Below are positions 14,225-27,923 of a stretch of DNA of 64,000 nt, piece after piece. The number at the start of each line of letters is the position of its first letter. The first letter of the stretch is position 1. The DNA comes from Dasyornis broadbenti. Its lineage: Eukaryota; Chordata; Aves; Passeriformes; Dasyornithidae. The notes under the pieces were generated by a model, which was not told the DNA's origin, searched no databases, and worked only from the letters and a program-made list of their open reading frames with translations. The position numbers and the translations under genes are program-made. Location of the stretch: assembly GCA_013397935.1 (NCBI GenBank), contig VZRN01003448.1, positions 680,147 to 744,146 of the forward strand. The letters are read 5' to 3'.

Positions 14225-14758
14225 TATGTGATCAGGGAATGTCCTCCTGGTACTTAAAATACTCTCACTTTTAAACATTTCAAAATATTTTCTTTCTATT
14301 TGTTGCAAGCTATCAAATGTTGTGAACAAAATAGTTGTGAAAAGCCGAGAACAAGATCTAAAATGTCTTTCTACTTTTAATACAGGTCAGCCTTTAGAAC
14401 AAGGTAGAGTTTATGAAAAAAAACCTCTTTTGCTCTGCTCCTTTTCTTACTCCCTGTTGTTGTTTTCCACATCAATTTCTATCAAAAGAATTGTTAAGTT
14501 TTACTGTCTACATCTAAAAATGCCTTTCAATAAAATGAACCCGCAGGTGCAGTGCTTTGAAGGGAGTAACTATTCCAGCTTGGACAAAATGATACAATTT
14601 TATTGACAATAAAGAACAAAGCCAGAAAGAATGGTGAAGAGAAATAAAAACACACCTATAGCCATACCTTAAATCAGATAATTGTGGCACTAAAGATGGG
14701 ACACTAAAAGAGAGCAAAAACAGTATTTGAGGGAGGGGGAAATCTACACTACTGTGAT

Positions 14759-14806
14759 TTGTATTGATATTTGAAGAATTATTTGTGCTGATATTTGAGG
14801 AATTAT
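14759..14806. repeat. Two-copy 24-bp tandem repeat
   Basis: TTGTATTGATATTTGAAGAA at 14759 and TTGTGCTGATATTTGAGGAA at 14783 begin two adjacent 24-base units that differ at three positions. A local duplication that has since diverged. Confidence 0.88.
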
Positions 14807-17800
14807 TCCAGATATTTTTAAAATGGAGAATTTGACTGGACTTCTTTCCTGGAAGACTGCCTTTAAAAACATGTAATGCATTTCTATTTATTTTATTTAG
14901 TGTCTAGTAACAGTATGAGAAATGGAAAACTGATGCACTAATTCACATAAACATATTACTCAGAGTCCAACAGAAGGTAATAAGCAGTTCAACATTAATT
15001 GCATTTATGAAAATGAAAATGCCTCAAAACCAGTCAAATTGATACACAGCCCTGATACTCCTAAACACTTAATGCCAGCATAAAATGGACACCACCTCAC
15101 CAATCCACTTCAAACCTACAATTCAAACTTCAAGTTTCACCCTGCCAGGGTGGCCTCTCCTCCACCCAAATAAAAAGCCTAATTGAACCATAAATTTTAA
15201 ATGAAACATCCGTGTGGCACAATAAATAACAAAATAATTGTAAAGTGGTTAGGAGCCATTCTGATCTGTGTATTTACTTAGAATGGTCAACTGCAGAAGC
15301 AACACAAGTCAATGCCTGCCAATAAAATATTTAAAATACCAAATGCAATACACCCTCAAATGCTTTCAGTCTTGATGTATATATTTCTCCAAGACTAAAC
15401 TGCATAACAGCTTTATACTTTCATTCCTTTGTTTTCCACAATAAATCCTCAAAAATGTCTAAAGAACAAAAGTTCAAGGTCCAGCTGCTCTCACAATCAA
15501 CTTCATCTTTCAAAACAGTTGAAACAAATTAGGGTAAATTATTATCTTGAATTTTATTGTGATTGGCGCACATGCTGTTTCCAAGCATTTGGATTAACTG
15601 CATCCCTTTGAACCCTCCCAGGCCCTGCTGTGCTACAAGCAAACTGTTAAGTTCTAACTAAGTTTATTTTTATAAGGTGACATATGCCAAGCTGGGGGAA
15701 AAAAATTACAACTGGAAGGGTGAAAGCAAAAGAAAAGTATAAATAACCAAAAACTTCTATTCCTTTGACTGTGAAGCACGTTACCTGTCTGGCTTCACAT
15801 CATTCAGCAACCACAGAGAGAAACTTAGGTTTCTGTTCTGTTCTTGAAGAGAACGATTAGCCAGGCTTAGGAGTTGCAGTTTTTATGTTAGCCTAGATGC
15901 TCTGTTCCTGGTTAAAAACAGCGAGATGACGTGGATTCATGCGTCTTGACAGAGCTTTTCAAGCAAATGAAACTAATTTGGATGAGCTTAGTTGATTAAT
16001 AAAATCCTCAAGCCTCAGAATGCTTTATTTTGATGGACAGGAAAGAAAACACACAAAGCTGTGCGAGAGAAGAAATGTGAGCACGTTATTGAGCGGGCAA
16101 GAAGCCTTGCATTGCAACTCTCTTTTGATAACGATGCTCAGGATGTCACCTCTGTGCTTGCCTTGTAACTTCCGGCCCATCCTGAAGTCAGTGGCATGTA
16201 ACAGAATTAAAATTTCCAAAGAGTTGCCATCAACTAATTTTCCAAAGGTCTACCCTTAGTTACACAGTAAAATCTAAGGATTTTTTATAAACCTAACTGA
16301 GCTCAACAAGACCATTTATTTAAAACTCCAGATGAAGGAGCAGAAGGCCAGACTTTGAAATCCCGTATTAGGATATGGTACATGACAGCTCCCATATACT
16401 GATAGAGAACAAAAACATGACTTATCTTAATGACAATATTTTTAAACTGGTTTTGAAGTAGTACTGTGACTCCCTAAGGTGAAACTCAAAAATTGAGAAC
16501 TGACTGAAGTTATATGCTAACATGATGCATATTTCAAATCTTCCATCAGTTTAGCGTGCATATTCATACATCACTAACGTTCATTTATAATTCATGGAAC
16601 ATTCCTCCACATTATCAGACTCAAAATCATGTTTCTGCTTTTGTTTTGAAAATGCTACAATGAGAAACATGGAAGGATTTGAGACACTGCAAAGGGGAAA
16701 TCGCTGAACAAAATTTACTGCAATAACTAAATCCTCCCTACAAAATCTGTCTGACTGAACAGATAATTTGGTCTTTTGCTGATCCCTTGGCAAGATAAAC
16801 CACACAGAAATAGCCCAGGACTCCTGAAACTCTCATCACTTGTCAGCTTTGTGCTGGGATCAAAGCTTCAAGCCACACACAGATTTGAGGGAAATGAGAA
16901 GGGACTGTCTGAAGTTACAGCAGCTTCTACAGCAATGCCCACAGGAGCAGCAGAATGATTGAGGTGCCTACACCTTCACACTTTAATGATGGAAGTGGTT
17001 CAGTCTTCAGTGCTGAGGTGCTCTGGGGACACCTTCCCCTTGACGGTGTGCACTGAGTCTCGCAGCAGTGCTGTAATCATCATGTGGTTTTAATTTGCTT
17101 AAAAAAATTTGTGATTCTTTCTCACAACCTGACTCAAAACCTATTTTAGCACATGACGAACTCGAAGCACATCTGTGTTCACTAAGTCTCTTCCAAGGGA
17201 TTCACTCTGATGGTGAGTATCAACCACCATTTGTAGTAACAGAGATGGAAAGGGGCAGATGACGACAAGGCAACTTCACATCATCCTTGGCAAAGGTTTC
17301 TGCAGTTTAAAACCAGAAAACTTGAAGTTTTGCCTTTTCAAGGAAAACTAGCATGTTTGTTATAATTTTAGCTGTAGCAGTTGCTAAAGTTGCTCTTTGT
17401 CTTGTTTGTTACTAGAGTGCAAGAATGAGAACAAACAGAGTATTTACACAAATGGGCTCATTAGAACAAAGTCTCTGTTCCTTGCAAATTTTCATCCTTC
17501 TGTGCAATAATTATAGCTCAAACCCCAAGGTTAACCTGAGTAAACACAGTACAACAAACACAACACTTTAAGGATCAGCACTGCATCTCTCCCAGTGAGC
17601 AGCCCCCCGTAGAGGATGGATCAAGATGAAACAATCCACAGTCAAAGAAAGGAGGAAATATAAAATAAAAGCAACATGTGAACAAAATCTGTAGTGCAAG
17701 ATGTTTTCTTGCAAAGCATCTTATCTGGTCTCTTTTTGCTCTAAGAGACACCTGCAGACAAACCTTGTCAATGGAGTCACACACTGCTATTTTTTCTGTT

Positions 17801-19160
17801 TTGAATTTTACACAGTAAATTACTCATGTAAGATGTAAACTCTTTTCGCAGTAATGTGATTTTAACCTGTCTGCTGAGGGTTTTTTTTTCCTTGATTAAT
17901 GGTAAATTACTGTGACTATTCAATGTCTTTCAGTAGTCTACTTCCACATATTAACAACAAGATAATTATAGGTAATTCATTTAAACAAAATTAAAAGCTT
18001 TCACATGTGCAAGTTTCAGCCCAAAGATGATTTGCATTTATTCCAATAAGACTACAGAACATGGAAAGGTGCCAGTACTTTTCTGATTGCCAGTTTACTC
18101 CTGGAGTTTTGCTTGGATTCTACTTTTTAATTCTGAAGTCCTTTTATTCAACTTTTATTCCACACCAGAACAACTTCTCGAGCTTTTGAAATGAAGCCTA
18201 ACATCATCAAAATCAACGCAAGTAATTTCTGTTCCAGCGAGGCGGCCTGCACCTGGCATTCAGCAAATACCCTGGGAAGGCCTAGGAGGGGCTGGAGCGG
18301 CTTTGTAATTGCTCCAACCTGTCCTGCTGCCGTGCACCTGAGCTGGCACCGGCAAAAGTGACTATTCAGCCTCCTCTAAGACCTTCTGTAGCAGGATGTG
18401 CTCTGCAAGAAAGCCACACTCCAGGTCTCTGCCTCTTTTAAGCTTTTGCCACAGTCACCGTTCAGTGTGAGGACCAAACCTTGCCGTTAATTTTTGCACA
18501 GCACTTGCCCATTGATCCCAGGTGGATCGATAAAGCAGGAACGTGGGGCTGACTGCAGAGCCAGCGCTGTGCCAGCAGAGCTCAGAGAAGCACCTGACCC
18601 CTGGGAGGCAGCCAGCGATCTCAGGGCACTCACAGAGTCACCCCTATTCCCCACAGCACTTGCACTGACTTGCCAAGAGCCTCCACCACCCCTCAGTTTC
18701 TCTCCGTGGAAGAAACATGCCACAGAAATCAGACATAAATCATATGGGGGATAGAAGTTGCTTTGAGGACAGGCTTGGCAGAAAATAATCCTTTAATGCC
18801 CCCAGCTATTTTTTATTTTTACTGTGTCATTAAGGCTCACTTATTCCCATCCAGGATTACCTAACAGAAATGCACACACACCTGCATGTCCCATAATCTG
18901 TGTCTCTTACTTGTTTGGGTTTACTGTGGAGCACAAGTGCTGATCTGTTGACTCACTGTGGCTGAGGAGCAGACCTGGATTTTTCCAGTCTGACCAAAGC
19001 ACTGGCTATGGCAACACTACAGGATGTCTGTCCTGAAATTTTCCAGTTCAGCCAGAAAAGATATTCACCAGGAAAGTAAACACATCCGGGAAATACAGAC
19101 ACACAGCAGTCCTATTCTGTCCAGTTCTGCCAAACTAATATGCAGAAAAAAAATTTTAAA

Positions 19161-19165
<5 letters not shown>

Positions 19166-19199
<34 letters not shown>
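19166..19199. repeat. (TA)17 microsatellite
   Basis: Thirty-four bases of uninterrupted TA, preceded by A/T runs (AAATTTTAAAAAAATT). This is the longest dinucleotide array in the window; such tracts can form cruciforms and are prone to length change and sequencing error. Confidence 0.97.
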
Positions 19200-19203
<4 letters not shown>

Positions 19204-19495
19204 CACACATATTTCTGAGGGGCAACGTCAAATTGGGCTACAGAATGTCCAGGGAGAAAACCGAATAATTGAAACTGAAACCAAGATTCAGAAAGCGCTG
19301 AAGAGTATGAAATACAAGAGATTTGAGCACAAGCAGTGGAAAAACACTTATGCATATGAAATAATTCTCTGCCACAAAATCTAATTGAGACAGGCTGCTC
19401 AGTAACATTTAGTATATGTTTTGGCATCTATATGAATCCTTAAAAGATTTCAAAGTTGTCATCAGTAAGAGCGGTACATTCGACAGAACAATATT

Positions 19496-19513
19496 AAAAA
19501 AAAAAAAAAAAAA
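19496..19513. repeat. Poly-A tract, 18 bases
   Basis: Uninterrupted run of A after ATATT. No element or target-site duplication could be tied to it. Confidence 0.9.
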
Positions 19514-19770
19514 TCTACAATCAGAATTAACTTTAGTAATTTGTACATAATGGTAGAAGAGGAATAGCTGAAACTTCATTACAGTGTTCCTGAACTATCA
19601 ATTAGAAAATTACTTATTTCAGCAATAAACAGTTGTCAAGAGATGGCACTTTCTTACAAGTCTCCAATTCAGATGGGCTGAATTCTCTGTCAAGTTACTG
19701 GATTTTCCACACTTTTTCTGTGTAATGTGTATTTTAGCTGTCTCCAGATGCAGCAATTATTTTTAATTTT

Positions 19771-20318
19771 CATAGAATAATTGAGGTTGGAAAAAAACTC
19801 CTAAGATTATTAAATCCAATCAGTAACCCTGCACTGGCAAGGCCACCACTGAACCACAAGTGCCACATCTACACATCTTTTAAATGCGTAAAGGGATAAG
19901 GAATCTGCCACTCCCCTGGGCAGCCTGTGCTGGGACCTGACAATCAGTTCAGTAAAGAAATTTTGACTAATATCGAACCTAAGCCTCCCCTGGTACAACC
20001 TAAGGGTGTTTATTCTTTTTGTATTGCTTGTTAGCCAAGAGAAAAATCCGACCCGCCTGGGCTGCTCCCTCCTTTCAGGGAGTTCTTGAGAGTGAGAAGG
20101 ACCCCCTGAGCCTCCTTTTCTCCAGGCTGAGCCCTCCCAGCTCCTCCTCACCAGACCCGTGCTGCAGAGCCTTCCCCAGCTCCCTTCCCTTCTCTGGAAA
20201 CGCTCCAGCCCTTCAATGTCTGTTTTGGAGTGAGGATCCCAAAACTGACTCCAGGATTCAAGGTGGCAATCGCTGTCCTGTTCCTGCTGGCCACACTATT
20301 CCTGATACAATCCAGGCT
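19771..20318 (-). mobile_element. CR1 LINE, longest copy in the window (about 550 bp, 5'-truncated)
   Basis: The plus strand runs CATAGAATAATTGAGGTTGG, then CCACATCTACACATCTTTTA, CTGGGCAGCCTGTGCTGGGA, CTCCTTTTCTCCAGGCTGAG and CTGCTGGCCACACTATTCCT, in the order of the reverse-complemented CR1 3' region. The 3' end is at 19771, sense is minus, and truncation is near 20318 where similarity fades. It covers the 3' untranslated part and probably the last part of the second open frame, with indels. The plus-strand frame at 20019-20426 is an antisense by-product. Confidence 0.93.
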
Positions 20319-21535
20319 CCAGCACAACAGCGTGGCGAGTCCATTGTGTACATCCCTGCCATGACCAACTCTGCTTATGAACCTTTCTGGTGCAAGGCCA
20401 AGTTTGACCTTCCCAATCAATCCTAATTGATGCTACTGATTTATTTGGAAAGAAAAGTAAAGTATAAACCCTGCTAAACAGGCCATTTGTGAGAGAATAT
20501 CCTAAGGAAATGAAAGGTGAAAATCCATTGTTTGGGAGCTTTAAAACACAATGTGACAAAATCCATTGTAAGTATATCACCTGGAACATTATTGCCCTGG
20601 AGGGGAGATTAACTCCTCTGTCTTCTCTCCAGCGAGCCTGAGCTTATTTGCTCTGTATTGAGCTCTGCGTCATCTGCGATTCAAAGCAACTTGGAGGCAA
20701 ATCACTTATCACTAATTGCTATCTGTTCACTGTGCCACGAAAATGTACACATCAGTTTTTAGGGCACTTCTCCTGTATTTCATTTGTAATTTAAATTAAC
20801 TCTCAAGTCAATATGAAACATCCCTCTTTAGCTCAGTGAAATGCTCTTAATTATTTTTGTAGTTATACGAGCTATAAAAATCAATGTCATTATAAAGACA
20901 AATACATTTTGTGTAAGTCACAGAAAATACTGTTACAGGCAAGTCCCCTTTTCAACATCTATTTTGTTCTCTTTGTAAGAAAAAAAGCCCTTCTATTAAA
21001 AGCACAATTCTGTCCATTCATAAATCACAAGCTACCTAAAAAGTTTTCTAAGTGAATTAACCAGACCTTGAAAAACTCCACAGATTTAGGCAGTGGAAAA
21101 AAAGATTTTTCAAGTGGAGAAAGGCCATGTTTTATGCTAAAGCAGAATTGAACTGCACAAGTTTGACTAATACCCAAGTTGTTTATGAATCAAGAGAAGA
21201 CTCTCACAAAGCACTTCTGAGTCAAACTCATCGAGTAACTGTCAAAAAAAAAAAGCTCCACTGATACTTCTGAATATTTATTCCATGTCACACTGATGGG
21301 CTGCAGAAAAATCACTATTAGTTGAGTTAATCTACTGTGGGTTTATGGGCCAAAGGAAAAGATAGATATATTCTACCGCATATTCTCAAAAACCAGTTGT
21401 TTCCACTTTTACACTAATGCACCAACCGCTCCAAGCAGCTAGGCTGCAATTAGATTATTCGTAACATTTGAAGACATAAAATCCAGGAAGAGAGAACAAC
21501 AAAGAGAGAGTGTGTGAAGGCCACAGATTGGGGGG

Positions 21536-21552
21536 AAAAAAAAAAAAAAAAA
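21536..21552. repeat. Poly-A tract, 17 bases
   Basis: Follows GGGGG. A second A-run lies at about 21596-21609. The surrounding sequence is purine-rich. Confidence 0.88.
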
Positions 21553-24480
21553 GGTAAAGGAAGAGAGGAAAAACTATCACTATGGACTAAGCATAAAAAA
21601 AAAAAAAAAGGCAAAAATTTTCAATTTACTAATAGACAAACTATAAGAAGTGAAGATTCTGAACCATGTGGAGAGAAAGAGACTAGGGAGGAGCTTTGGG
21701 AGACAGGAGCTGTCAGTGCCTTGAGACAAGAGGATCTGTCCTAAGCCCTCACCCTGCTCCGTGCTATCCCTGAAGAGTGTTTGTCCATGAGGCTGAAGAG
21801 CTTCAGAGGAACAATTTTGTGTATTTCTTTCTTGGCGAGAAGTGACTCAAAATTGAAAAGTTCCTAACTTCCCAACCAACTGGAGAGTGAAATAAGGAGC
21901 TGACATATATTGGGATTTGCTTTCCCATTTTGTTGCCTCGTTGCGACATTATCTCCCTCGTTCCGTTACAATTTAAATGTAAATCTATTTGGTGTGTTTT
22001 ATGGTAGTAACTCTGCAATTTGGTGTTGTAATACAGAGAGTCCATTTAAAGCTCTAAGTGCTCCCAAAAGGTATCTGTCATACTGCCACGTTTTATTATT
22101 CTCAAACATCACTGAGAGCAGGGAGGGACCAATGCTCACACATTATTCTGCTTTACACCCGTTTTTTTCCCCTGGTTCTGCAGGAAACTGCAGATCCGTG
22201 CACTTTTGGATATGCTCTCGATTGTATTGATGCTCATAAAAAAATAAGAAAAAAAGAAGAAGCAATTTTACTTTTAGGGTCATTAATACTGAACTGTACG
22301 GAATTTAATTCAAACTGCTCCCTATTAAAGAAACCCAAGTTATTTAAATCAATCTCTTTAAGCCCCCATTTTGTCTCACGAAAGTTTCCCCAACAAAGCA
22401 CCCAACTTCATCATTCTACATAAAGCTGGTACTGAGAGGCAGCGCAGCCTGCCTTAAAAGGGTCAGGTAACTCTCCATCAGCCAAGAGCTCCCATCAGCA
22501 CATCCAGCCTTTTATTAGGGATTTTAAAAGATCCTCAGTTGTCAGGGTCAGCAGATAATGCTCAGAGTATCCATTTCAATGACAGGGTGTACCGGGTGAT
22601 TTTAGCATCTCCTTTGACTAAGGTCCAAGGCTGCTTTGGGTAGAGATGACTTCCCTGCTCCACGCGGCATCACTGTGATAGCTGGCTAATCAAAAATAAC
22701 ACTTGTAATTACATGATCAGCAACACCATTGTGGCACAATTTGTAAGATGAAGATTTTTTGATTTAAAACCAAGTATTGCAAAGTATTAGCATGCAAATA
22801 GCACAGCATTTATCCCACTTGGTACAAACATAATCTTGGGAATAAAAGACTTGTGGTAGAAATTTATAGTTAACAGAAAGCAGTTTGAAATTTCTCCCTG
22901 TGACTGAAAATTCAACTGTTATTTTCTTTAGTCCACATTAAGCAATTGTGGGAAAAAATGTTTCTGCAATCGATACACGAAGTAAGTTCTCGAGAAGAGC
23001 TTTTGAGAACATACATCAGAAATTGGCAGATAGTAGGAAATAGTAGGGATGTTTATGCATCTCCTTTAAAAATACATGAATTTAGAGCACAAGAACAATT
23101 CAGTATATGCTCTTATCGGCTCCTCATACAGTATGTTAGTTCCATATACTAGTTATAAACCCATAAAGCCAGGTTTATTTCATAATAGAAATGTCTGTGG
23201 ACACATGATGCTCTAAATTGTGAGGGATGACCAAAACCTGCGGCACCACTGTTACAAATCAGTTCAGTTTGCATGTTCTTTACCATCTAGATGACGGCAG
23301 ATCAGCTGATATTTTTCTCCCATACAAATATTGTCAGCGAGATTCTTATTAAAATTAACTTTATTCTGAATCGTTTCCCTTCAACCCCGAGCTTTGTGAT
23401 TTCACTACATACTCACTAAATATAAACAGATTTTGCAGCCCCAAAGTCCAATAGGCTAGGCTGAGTTTCCAGCTCGCTTTTGTTTAAGTTGGATTTAGGT
23501 GTTTCAGTGCTCATGCAACTCTAAGCAATATCTTCTCATTTGTATGTGTCTGACCTAACTGGATTCAGTTTTTTTGCAAACCTCAGAGGTAAGATACAAA
23601 TGTCAATACAAATTAAACTCTGGCCAATGGAAATCTCTTTAGTCTTTTATTTCTTTTTAAAAGCAAACAATATGCAAGAAGAGGAAGAAACAAAGAGAGA
23701 AGCAGGCTGCAATCTCCCATGACTTCAGTTTGAAAATAACCATTCAACTGTAAATAAGTATTATCCTGAGTTTAAACAGCCATATTGCCTTGCACTAAAT
23801 GCTAAATGGGAAAATTATCACTAATGCTCGAATGTGCACAACTGAAATTTCCCTATCCTATAAAAATCCTACCTATGTCTTACAAACACTCAGTACAACT
23901 TCTCATTTAATGTCTTTAAATGCAGTGACTCTGTAGAAGAGATTTGTAAAATGGAAATTTTACCATCAACATGGATTCAGATTCTTTATCGACAATTATT
24001 TAAAAAAAAGAACATAGATTTTCTGTGCAGCTAAAAGAGTAATCTATGGCATTATCTGTTGTTCCTGTGTAGCACTTCAGCCTTCTCACTGTTTAATGAA
24101 ATCAGAACAATTAGGAATAAACAGAAGTAGACTTCCTAATTTCGAGCAACAAAAATCCTACCCACATCTTTTTTACCACAGTACTCCATGTCTCCAATTC
24201 ATAAATACGTGGGATGTATTTAATGCACATTGGGACTGGGAGGTTTTGATATCACTTCTTCAAATTTTTGTTCATCTTCCAAGAAACCTTTGCAGAACAA
24301 CCAGAACATGGCATGGGAAAGCTGGGACCAGCATTATTCTCTTCCTGCATCCTCCCTCTTCTTCTCAGATCTGCTGTGCTTCCTCCCACCAGCCTCTTGT
24401 GCCCACAACATAAACCAGACACATCCAGTCTCCTGTATTTATTCCTCAAGCTTTTTAGCAGCTCCTTGCAGTAACTTTCC

Positions 24481-24496
24481 TTTTTTTTTTTTTTTT
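24481..24496. repeat. Poly-T tract, 16 bases
   Basis: Uninterrupted T after AACTTTCC. Confidence 0.88.
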
Positions 24497-25450
24497 ATCC
24501 CAAGGATTTAATCACACTTCAGCAGACATTCAGCAAGTGTCAGCTGCTGTACTCCAAGTGAAGGATACATTATAGGGTTTTTATCTTTGTAAAGTTTTAT
24601 AAAAGCTGCATGCAAGATTGCTGTCTGCCTTTTCCATCCATGCTGATAAATAAAGAGGTACAGAGCAACAGCTTTCTGCTGTAGAGTTTACAGCTGGAAC
24701 TCCCTAATGAATGAAAATTCAATGGCTGCGCTGACAAAGGACAAGACCTTCACTTCTGATTCCCCTTACTTTCAACTCTGAGCTGAAACCTCTTCAAACT
24801 CAGCCCAGCAGGGCACACCCTGCTCCATAGAACAGAAATCCCCACTGCTGACAGCTCCTAATCCTCCTGCTTCCCCTCTCCTCCCAGCTACCTCTCCACA
24901 CGGTGTTATTTTCATAAATAATCCTATTTTAGCAATAACAACCGCTGCACAGCCAGAATCCCACTCAGTTAAATGCTGGGGCTGTTCTTAGTTCCAGATT
25001 AAATCATAATTTCAATTTTTATTTCTTGGCATTGGGAGAAGAAGAAAGAAAGGAAAGGGATGGAAATACACTCCAAGCAGCAGATTTTTCAAAAATACAT
25101 GAATAACATTCATTGCTCAGAAAACATGAAATAAATTACAATCTACAGCAAACTGTTAAGCAGGAGCTCGAAACAAATTCTGCTAATTGTACTTTTCAGA
25201 AAAAACCCTGTGGTTAAGATAACTAATCAGCTGGGAATATTGTAATCTGGCAAAGGAAGCTGTCAACTGGGGGAGGAATTTTTAGCATTGCTTATGAGCC
25301 AGAATTAGGACAGCTACAAATGGTTCATAGTATTTGGAAATATTTGAGGAAAGTTTAAGTAGGTTAGAAAAAAAAAAGGAAATAAAGTAACTTAAAACTA
25401 TGACCAACAAAACAAGACAGTTGGGGAAAAATAATGTATTTTTAGCACTG

Positions 25451-25506
25451 CACACATATATATAAGCACTATATATATGCATACACACACACTATATATA
25501 TTTTTT
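25451..25506. repeat. Interrupted CA/TA low-complexity tract
   Basis: CACACATATATATAAG, CACTATATATATGC and ATACACACACACTATATATA in series, ending in a T run. An impure dinucleotide array, probably an old microsatellite. Confidence 0.85.
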
Positions 25507-26539
25507 ATGCTAAAATCCAGGTTTCTAAATTTTCACTGGAGAGTACCACAGTGCTCCTTCGTGCCTCAGTGTAAAAACAAGGAAAAGAGCAAGCAAAATA
25601 ATTGTTTCTAAAACTCTGAGGTATGCTTAGAGATTTCAGTGTCTAGAGATTCTCAGGATACTACAGAAAAAGAGATTGATTGACAGTTAAAAAAAACATC
25701 CCAGGAATCTGCACTGATGTGATGTTACATCGAAACCTTTTCATAAAATCCCGACTGCTACTTTCTTCTCTCGGGTCCCAGTTCCTCCATTCTGTCCCAT
25801 ATTCCATTAGAAGGAAGCTGCTCCTAATTGGTCAGAGACTTTTCTGATCTGTTTTAGAGCAATAAAAAGCTGAAAATAATGTTTACCCTGATAATGAAAA
25901 CAAAAACAAACAAACACAAAAACAACCAAATCCCACAATCCTGTTAAGGGAAACTCCCTGTCCAACCATCCAGGAGCCACATCACAGAAGAGGATTAAAC
26001 CATTCTCACAAACAGATTACGCAAGAGACCCAGGTGATGAACACTGGAGAGCAAAAAGAAAAATATAAAGAAGTGTTAGCAAAGCTTGAGACAGTCACCT
26101 CGGTTTTCAAGAGAAAGTACGATCACTAAAACCACTCTTGCTTGTTCTAATGTATCGCATCTTACGTAGTTACGTATTATTATCTGTCATCACAGATTCA
26201 TAAAGAAAAAGTGTCCTTGGACTACATTTGGTCCTTGCTATAAAAGCTCTGGATAAAATACAGTACATTTTACAGTCTAAAGAATTTAAATAGATAGAAG
26301 TCTCACAGAAATGTGGTGTCTTTTGCTTGACTAGTCAATATAATTTTGTAGTAAAACTCCACTACAAACAGATAAAATATGGAGGTTTTTTCAGATAGCT
26401 TGTATTTTCCATCTATATTAAACAACAGACGTTTCCTATCTCTATAAAATATGAGCGTCTTCAGGCTTAAAACAGTAAAATTAGTGAAGATTATGTTATA
26501 TAATGACAGTGTCACTTCATTTTACTTCCTGTGAGGGGG

Positions 26540-26568
26540 AAAAAAAAGAAAAAAAAAAAAAACAAAAA
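26540..26568. repeat. A-rich tract
   Basis: A8, G, A14, C, A5 in series after GAGGGGG. No associated element recognised. Confidence 0.8.
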
Positions 26569-27864
26569 CCCCCTAAAACATCTTCAGATATCCATGCATA
26601 TTTAAAGAGTTCTTCAGACTTTTAGTTCTTCAGTGGGGTAGATAAAGTATTTGTACTCAAGGCTAATAAGCTCATCAGGGGAATAACTACTAATGATTAA
26701 AAGTCAGAAAATAAAATTTGCAACATTGAATGGCACTCAGGATGAAGTGATCCGGCACATTTAGGAAAGATCACATCCCAATTAACTAGAATATTTAAGG
26801 CATTTATAGAAATGCATAGTTCTGTTTCTCAAAAGTTAATAAATAAATTTCATATTATTAACAACTGGAGTATTTGCCAGTGTACATGTTATATGATCTC
26901 TTTAATTGAAAAAAAAAAAAATTACAGGATCTATACTGAAGCTGAAAGACTATTGAAGCAAATCTAGAGCTTTTAAATTAAAAGCAATAAAATAATGTCT
27001 AATAGATGAGAGAGAAAGAAAGCAAATGGGTTGCATTAAGTAAAAGATGTGCGTTGGTCCAGGCATAAAGCAAAGAAAGAAATTTACTTCAATTGACTTT
27101 ACTCCAATCTAAAAGCAGTACTGAAGACCTATAAGAAAAAAAAAAAAGATTCAGATGGGAGCTAGGACAGTGCCAAGCAGCGCTGATGTAACAGGGAAAT
27201 GCTGATTAGAGAAAGAGTATGAAGGTCATGTTCTAATTGAAGACTAATTGATCCCAGTCCACTGGAATCAATGCACCCTTTACCAATGACTTCAGTGGCA
27301 GCAAATGCCAAAGGAATCCAGTGCAGCCTCTGCCCAGGGCACCCACGGAACCCCAGGGCTGGCAGTGGGTGCTCCTCACAGGGAGTGGGGCAGGGGTGCA
27401 AAGCCAACCACAAACCACTCATCCATCATGGATCACACCAGGTGACCTGTATCCTTGGTAGTTTGTCTTAGTAAAAATCACAGAACCGTAAACTTCCAGT
27501 AAAATTCAGGATACGGCATTCACACTGGAGATTTAAATGACGAATCTCCAGAATATCAAAAGAAAATATCTGTATGCGCTACCATAAACAGAAAATGAGG
27601 TAACCCAGTAAATAAGGCCTGATGCACACAGTGATTCACAAGTTACTTCCGATGAGAGATGGGCCATTTCAAGCAGTGTCTGTCATTTAAATGGTGAGTT
27701 CTGGATCTCCCATACATTGGCACAGTCATGAAAGTCTTAGATTGGGATGGCTTATACTGAAAAAAAAAGTTAGTCACTTCTAGTCCCACTACCTAGAACT
27801 GTTACACATCTTCCTCCAGTGTAATTACTATTTAATCCATCTCCTGCTTTTCCAGTTATGCCTC

Positions 27865-27923
27865 GATTTGACTGTGACTCAAATGGTGTTTCAGTGACTC
27901 GAGTTGATTTGACTGTGACTCAA
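27865..27923. repeat. Direct repeat, 18 bp exact, period 41
   Basis: GATTTGACTGTGACTCAA occurs at 27865-27882 and again at 27906-27923. The spacer includes a further partial match, CAGTGACTCGAG, suggesting a local duplication of an internally repetitive TGACTC-type sequence. TGACTCA is also an AP-1-like core, but binding is not shown. Confidence 0.9.

Larger units (their letters stand above)
14225..19770. other. Unique intronic DNA, no gene seen
   Basis: Contains the 24-bp tandem pair at 14759-14806, the (TA)17 microsatellite and an A18 run. A somewhat GC-richer patch at about 18230-18700 produces overlapping short frames on both strands with no recognisable product. Confidence 0.7.

Noticed and set aside
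20019..20426. 135-codon plus-strand open frame
   Set aside because: It lies mostly within the reverse-complemented CR1 copy and is antisense to that element, so it is not a gene.
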